Shown piece after piece: positions 5,057-5,554 of a stretch of 5,554 nt of DNA. The notes under the pieces are model-generated. The model was not told where the DNA came from and did not search any database. It worked only from the letters and a program-made list of their open reading frames with translations. Each line of letters opens with the position of its first letter. Within the stretch, counting starts at the first letter, position 1. The position numbers and the translations under genes were made by a program. This DNA comes from Arthrobacter sp. (GTDB lineage Bacteria; Actinomycetota; Actinomycetes; Actinomycetales; Micrococcaceae), in contig JAODMA010000477.1 in assembly GCA_025464545.1 (NCBI GenBank), forward strand, positions 1 through 5,554, in the 5' to 3' direction.

Positions 5057-5554
5057 GTGTCAATCAGCACCCCCGTAGGAACCGCTGCCCGCCCGCTGCG
5101 CATCGCCGTCGTCGGTTCCGGACCGGCCGGCGTCTACGCCGCGGACATCCTCACCAAGAGCGAGGCCGTCAAGAGCGGCGAACTCACCGTGAGCATCGAC
5201 CTCTTCGACCGCTACCCGGCGCCCTACGGCCTGATCCGCTACGGTGTGGCCCCGGACCACCCGCGCATCAAGGGCATCGTCAACGCCCTGCACAAGGTCC
5301 TGGACCGCGGCGACATCCGATTCTTCGGCAACGTGGACTACGGCACCGACCTCTCGCTCGAGGACCTCCGCACCCACTACGACGCCGTCATCTTCGCGAC
5401 CGGCGCCATCAAGGATGCGGACCTGAACATCCCGGGCATCGAACTCGAGGGTTCCTACGGCGGCGCCGACTTCGTTTCCTGGTACGACGGCCATCCGGAC
5501 GTTTCCCGCGAATGGCCGCTGGAGGCCAAGGAGATCGCGGTGATCGGCAACGGC
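5057..5554 (+). CDS. FprA-type ferredoxin/adrenodoxin-like NADP reductase (N-terminal part)
   Basis: This flavoenzyme passes electrons from NADPH through FAD to ferredoxin. The frame is open from the GTG at 5057 to the window end, giving 166 residues; full-length relatives such as mycobacterial FprA are about 455 aa, so roughly two thirds is missing. Residues 15-26 (RIAVVGSGPAGV) are the FAD-binding GxGxxG turn. PYGLIRYGVAPDHPRIKGI (56-74) is a signature of the adrenodoxin-reductase family and separates it from thioredoxin-reductase-like or plant-type FNRs. VIFATGA (111-117) is the conserved ATG segment after the first FAD half. EIAVIGNG (159-166) is the start of the NADP-binding fold, cut by the edge. 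The gene follows cysG by 36 bp and is probably co-transcribed. Reduced ferredoxin plus siroheme is what a ferredoxin-dependent sulfite or nitrite reductase needs, so it likely serves assimilation; other ferredoxin clients cannot be excluded. Confidence 0.92.
   Translation, partial: MSISTPVGTAARPLRIAVVGSGPAGVYAADILTKSEAVKSGELTVSIDLFDRYPAPYGLIRYGVAPDHPRIKGIVNALHKVLDRGDIRFFGNVDYGTDLSLEDLRTHYDAVIFATGAIKDADLNIPGIELEGSYGGADFVSWYDGHPDVSREWPLEAKEIAVIGNG

Noticed and set aside
5060..5494. 144-codon minus-strand open frame at the right end
   Set aside because: It is antisense to the ferredoxin reductase, whose FAD motif and adrenodoxin-reductase signature are clear on the plus strand from 5057.
1..5554. 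CRISPR array, tRNA/rRNA, insertion sequence or phage genes
   Set aside because: No spaced direct repeats, cloverleaf-like sequence, transposase or integrase motifs, or terminal inverted repeats were seen; nearly all bases are accounted for by six ordinary genes.

Overview
This GC-rich window looks like actinobacterial chromosome. The best guess is Arthrobacter/Pseudarthrobacter-type Micrococcaceae, judged from overall gene character rather than any database match. The evidence is strong G/C third-position bias, a compact fused siroheme synthase, an FprA-type (adrenodoxin-reductase-like) NADPH-ferredoxin reductase, a strong hairpin terminator without a U-tract, and a probable leaderless promoter.

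Layout. (1) Positions 1-95 hold the last 30 codons of a plus-strand gene that resembles the C-terminus of a metallo-beta-lactamase-fold hydrolase. (2) A 71-bp convergent gap carries a long perfect hairpin that probably terminates transcription from both sides. (3) Positions 167-1531 (minus) encode a lipoprotein solute-binding protein of a CUT1-type sugar ABC importer. (4) A 189-bp divergent control region (1532-1720) is AT-richer than its surroundings. It contains an 18-bp perfect palindrome, a TTTCGAAA dyad and a hairpin that covers the ribosome-binding site of the first permease. (5) Positions 1721-3663 (plus) encode two inner-membrane permeases, MalF-like and MalG-like, overlapping by one base. 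No ATPase, regulator or glycosidase is present; the importer probably uses a shared MsiK-type ATPase encoded elsewhere. (6) An 85-bp gap carries two dyads and a probable leaderless promoter. (7) Positions 3749-5020 (plus) encode a bifunctional siroheme synthase (CysG type). (8) From 5057 to the end is the N-terminal third of an FprA-type ferredoxin-NADP reductase, cut by the window edge.

Functionally the window joins two unrelated units. The first is a binding-protein-dependent importer, probably for an oligosaccharide, whose binding protein and channel are transcribed divergently from one control region. The second is a cofactor and electron-supply unit: CysG makes siroheme and the Fpr protein reduces ferredoxin, both of which a ferredoxin-dependent sulfite (or nitrite) reductase needs. 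That points to sulfur or nitrogen assimilation genes just beyond the right edge.

No clearly new system is visible. The genes belong to known families, and the parts most worth a second look are the two regulatory regions.
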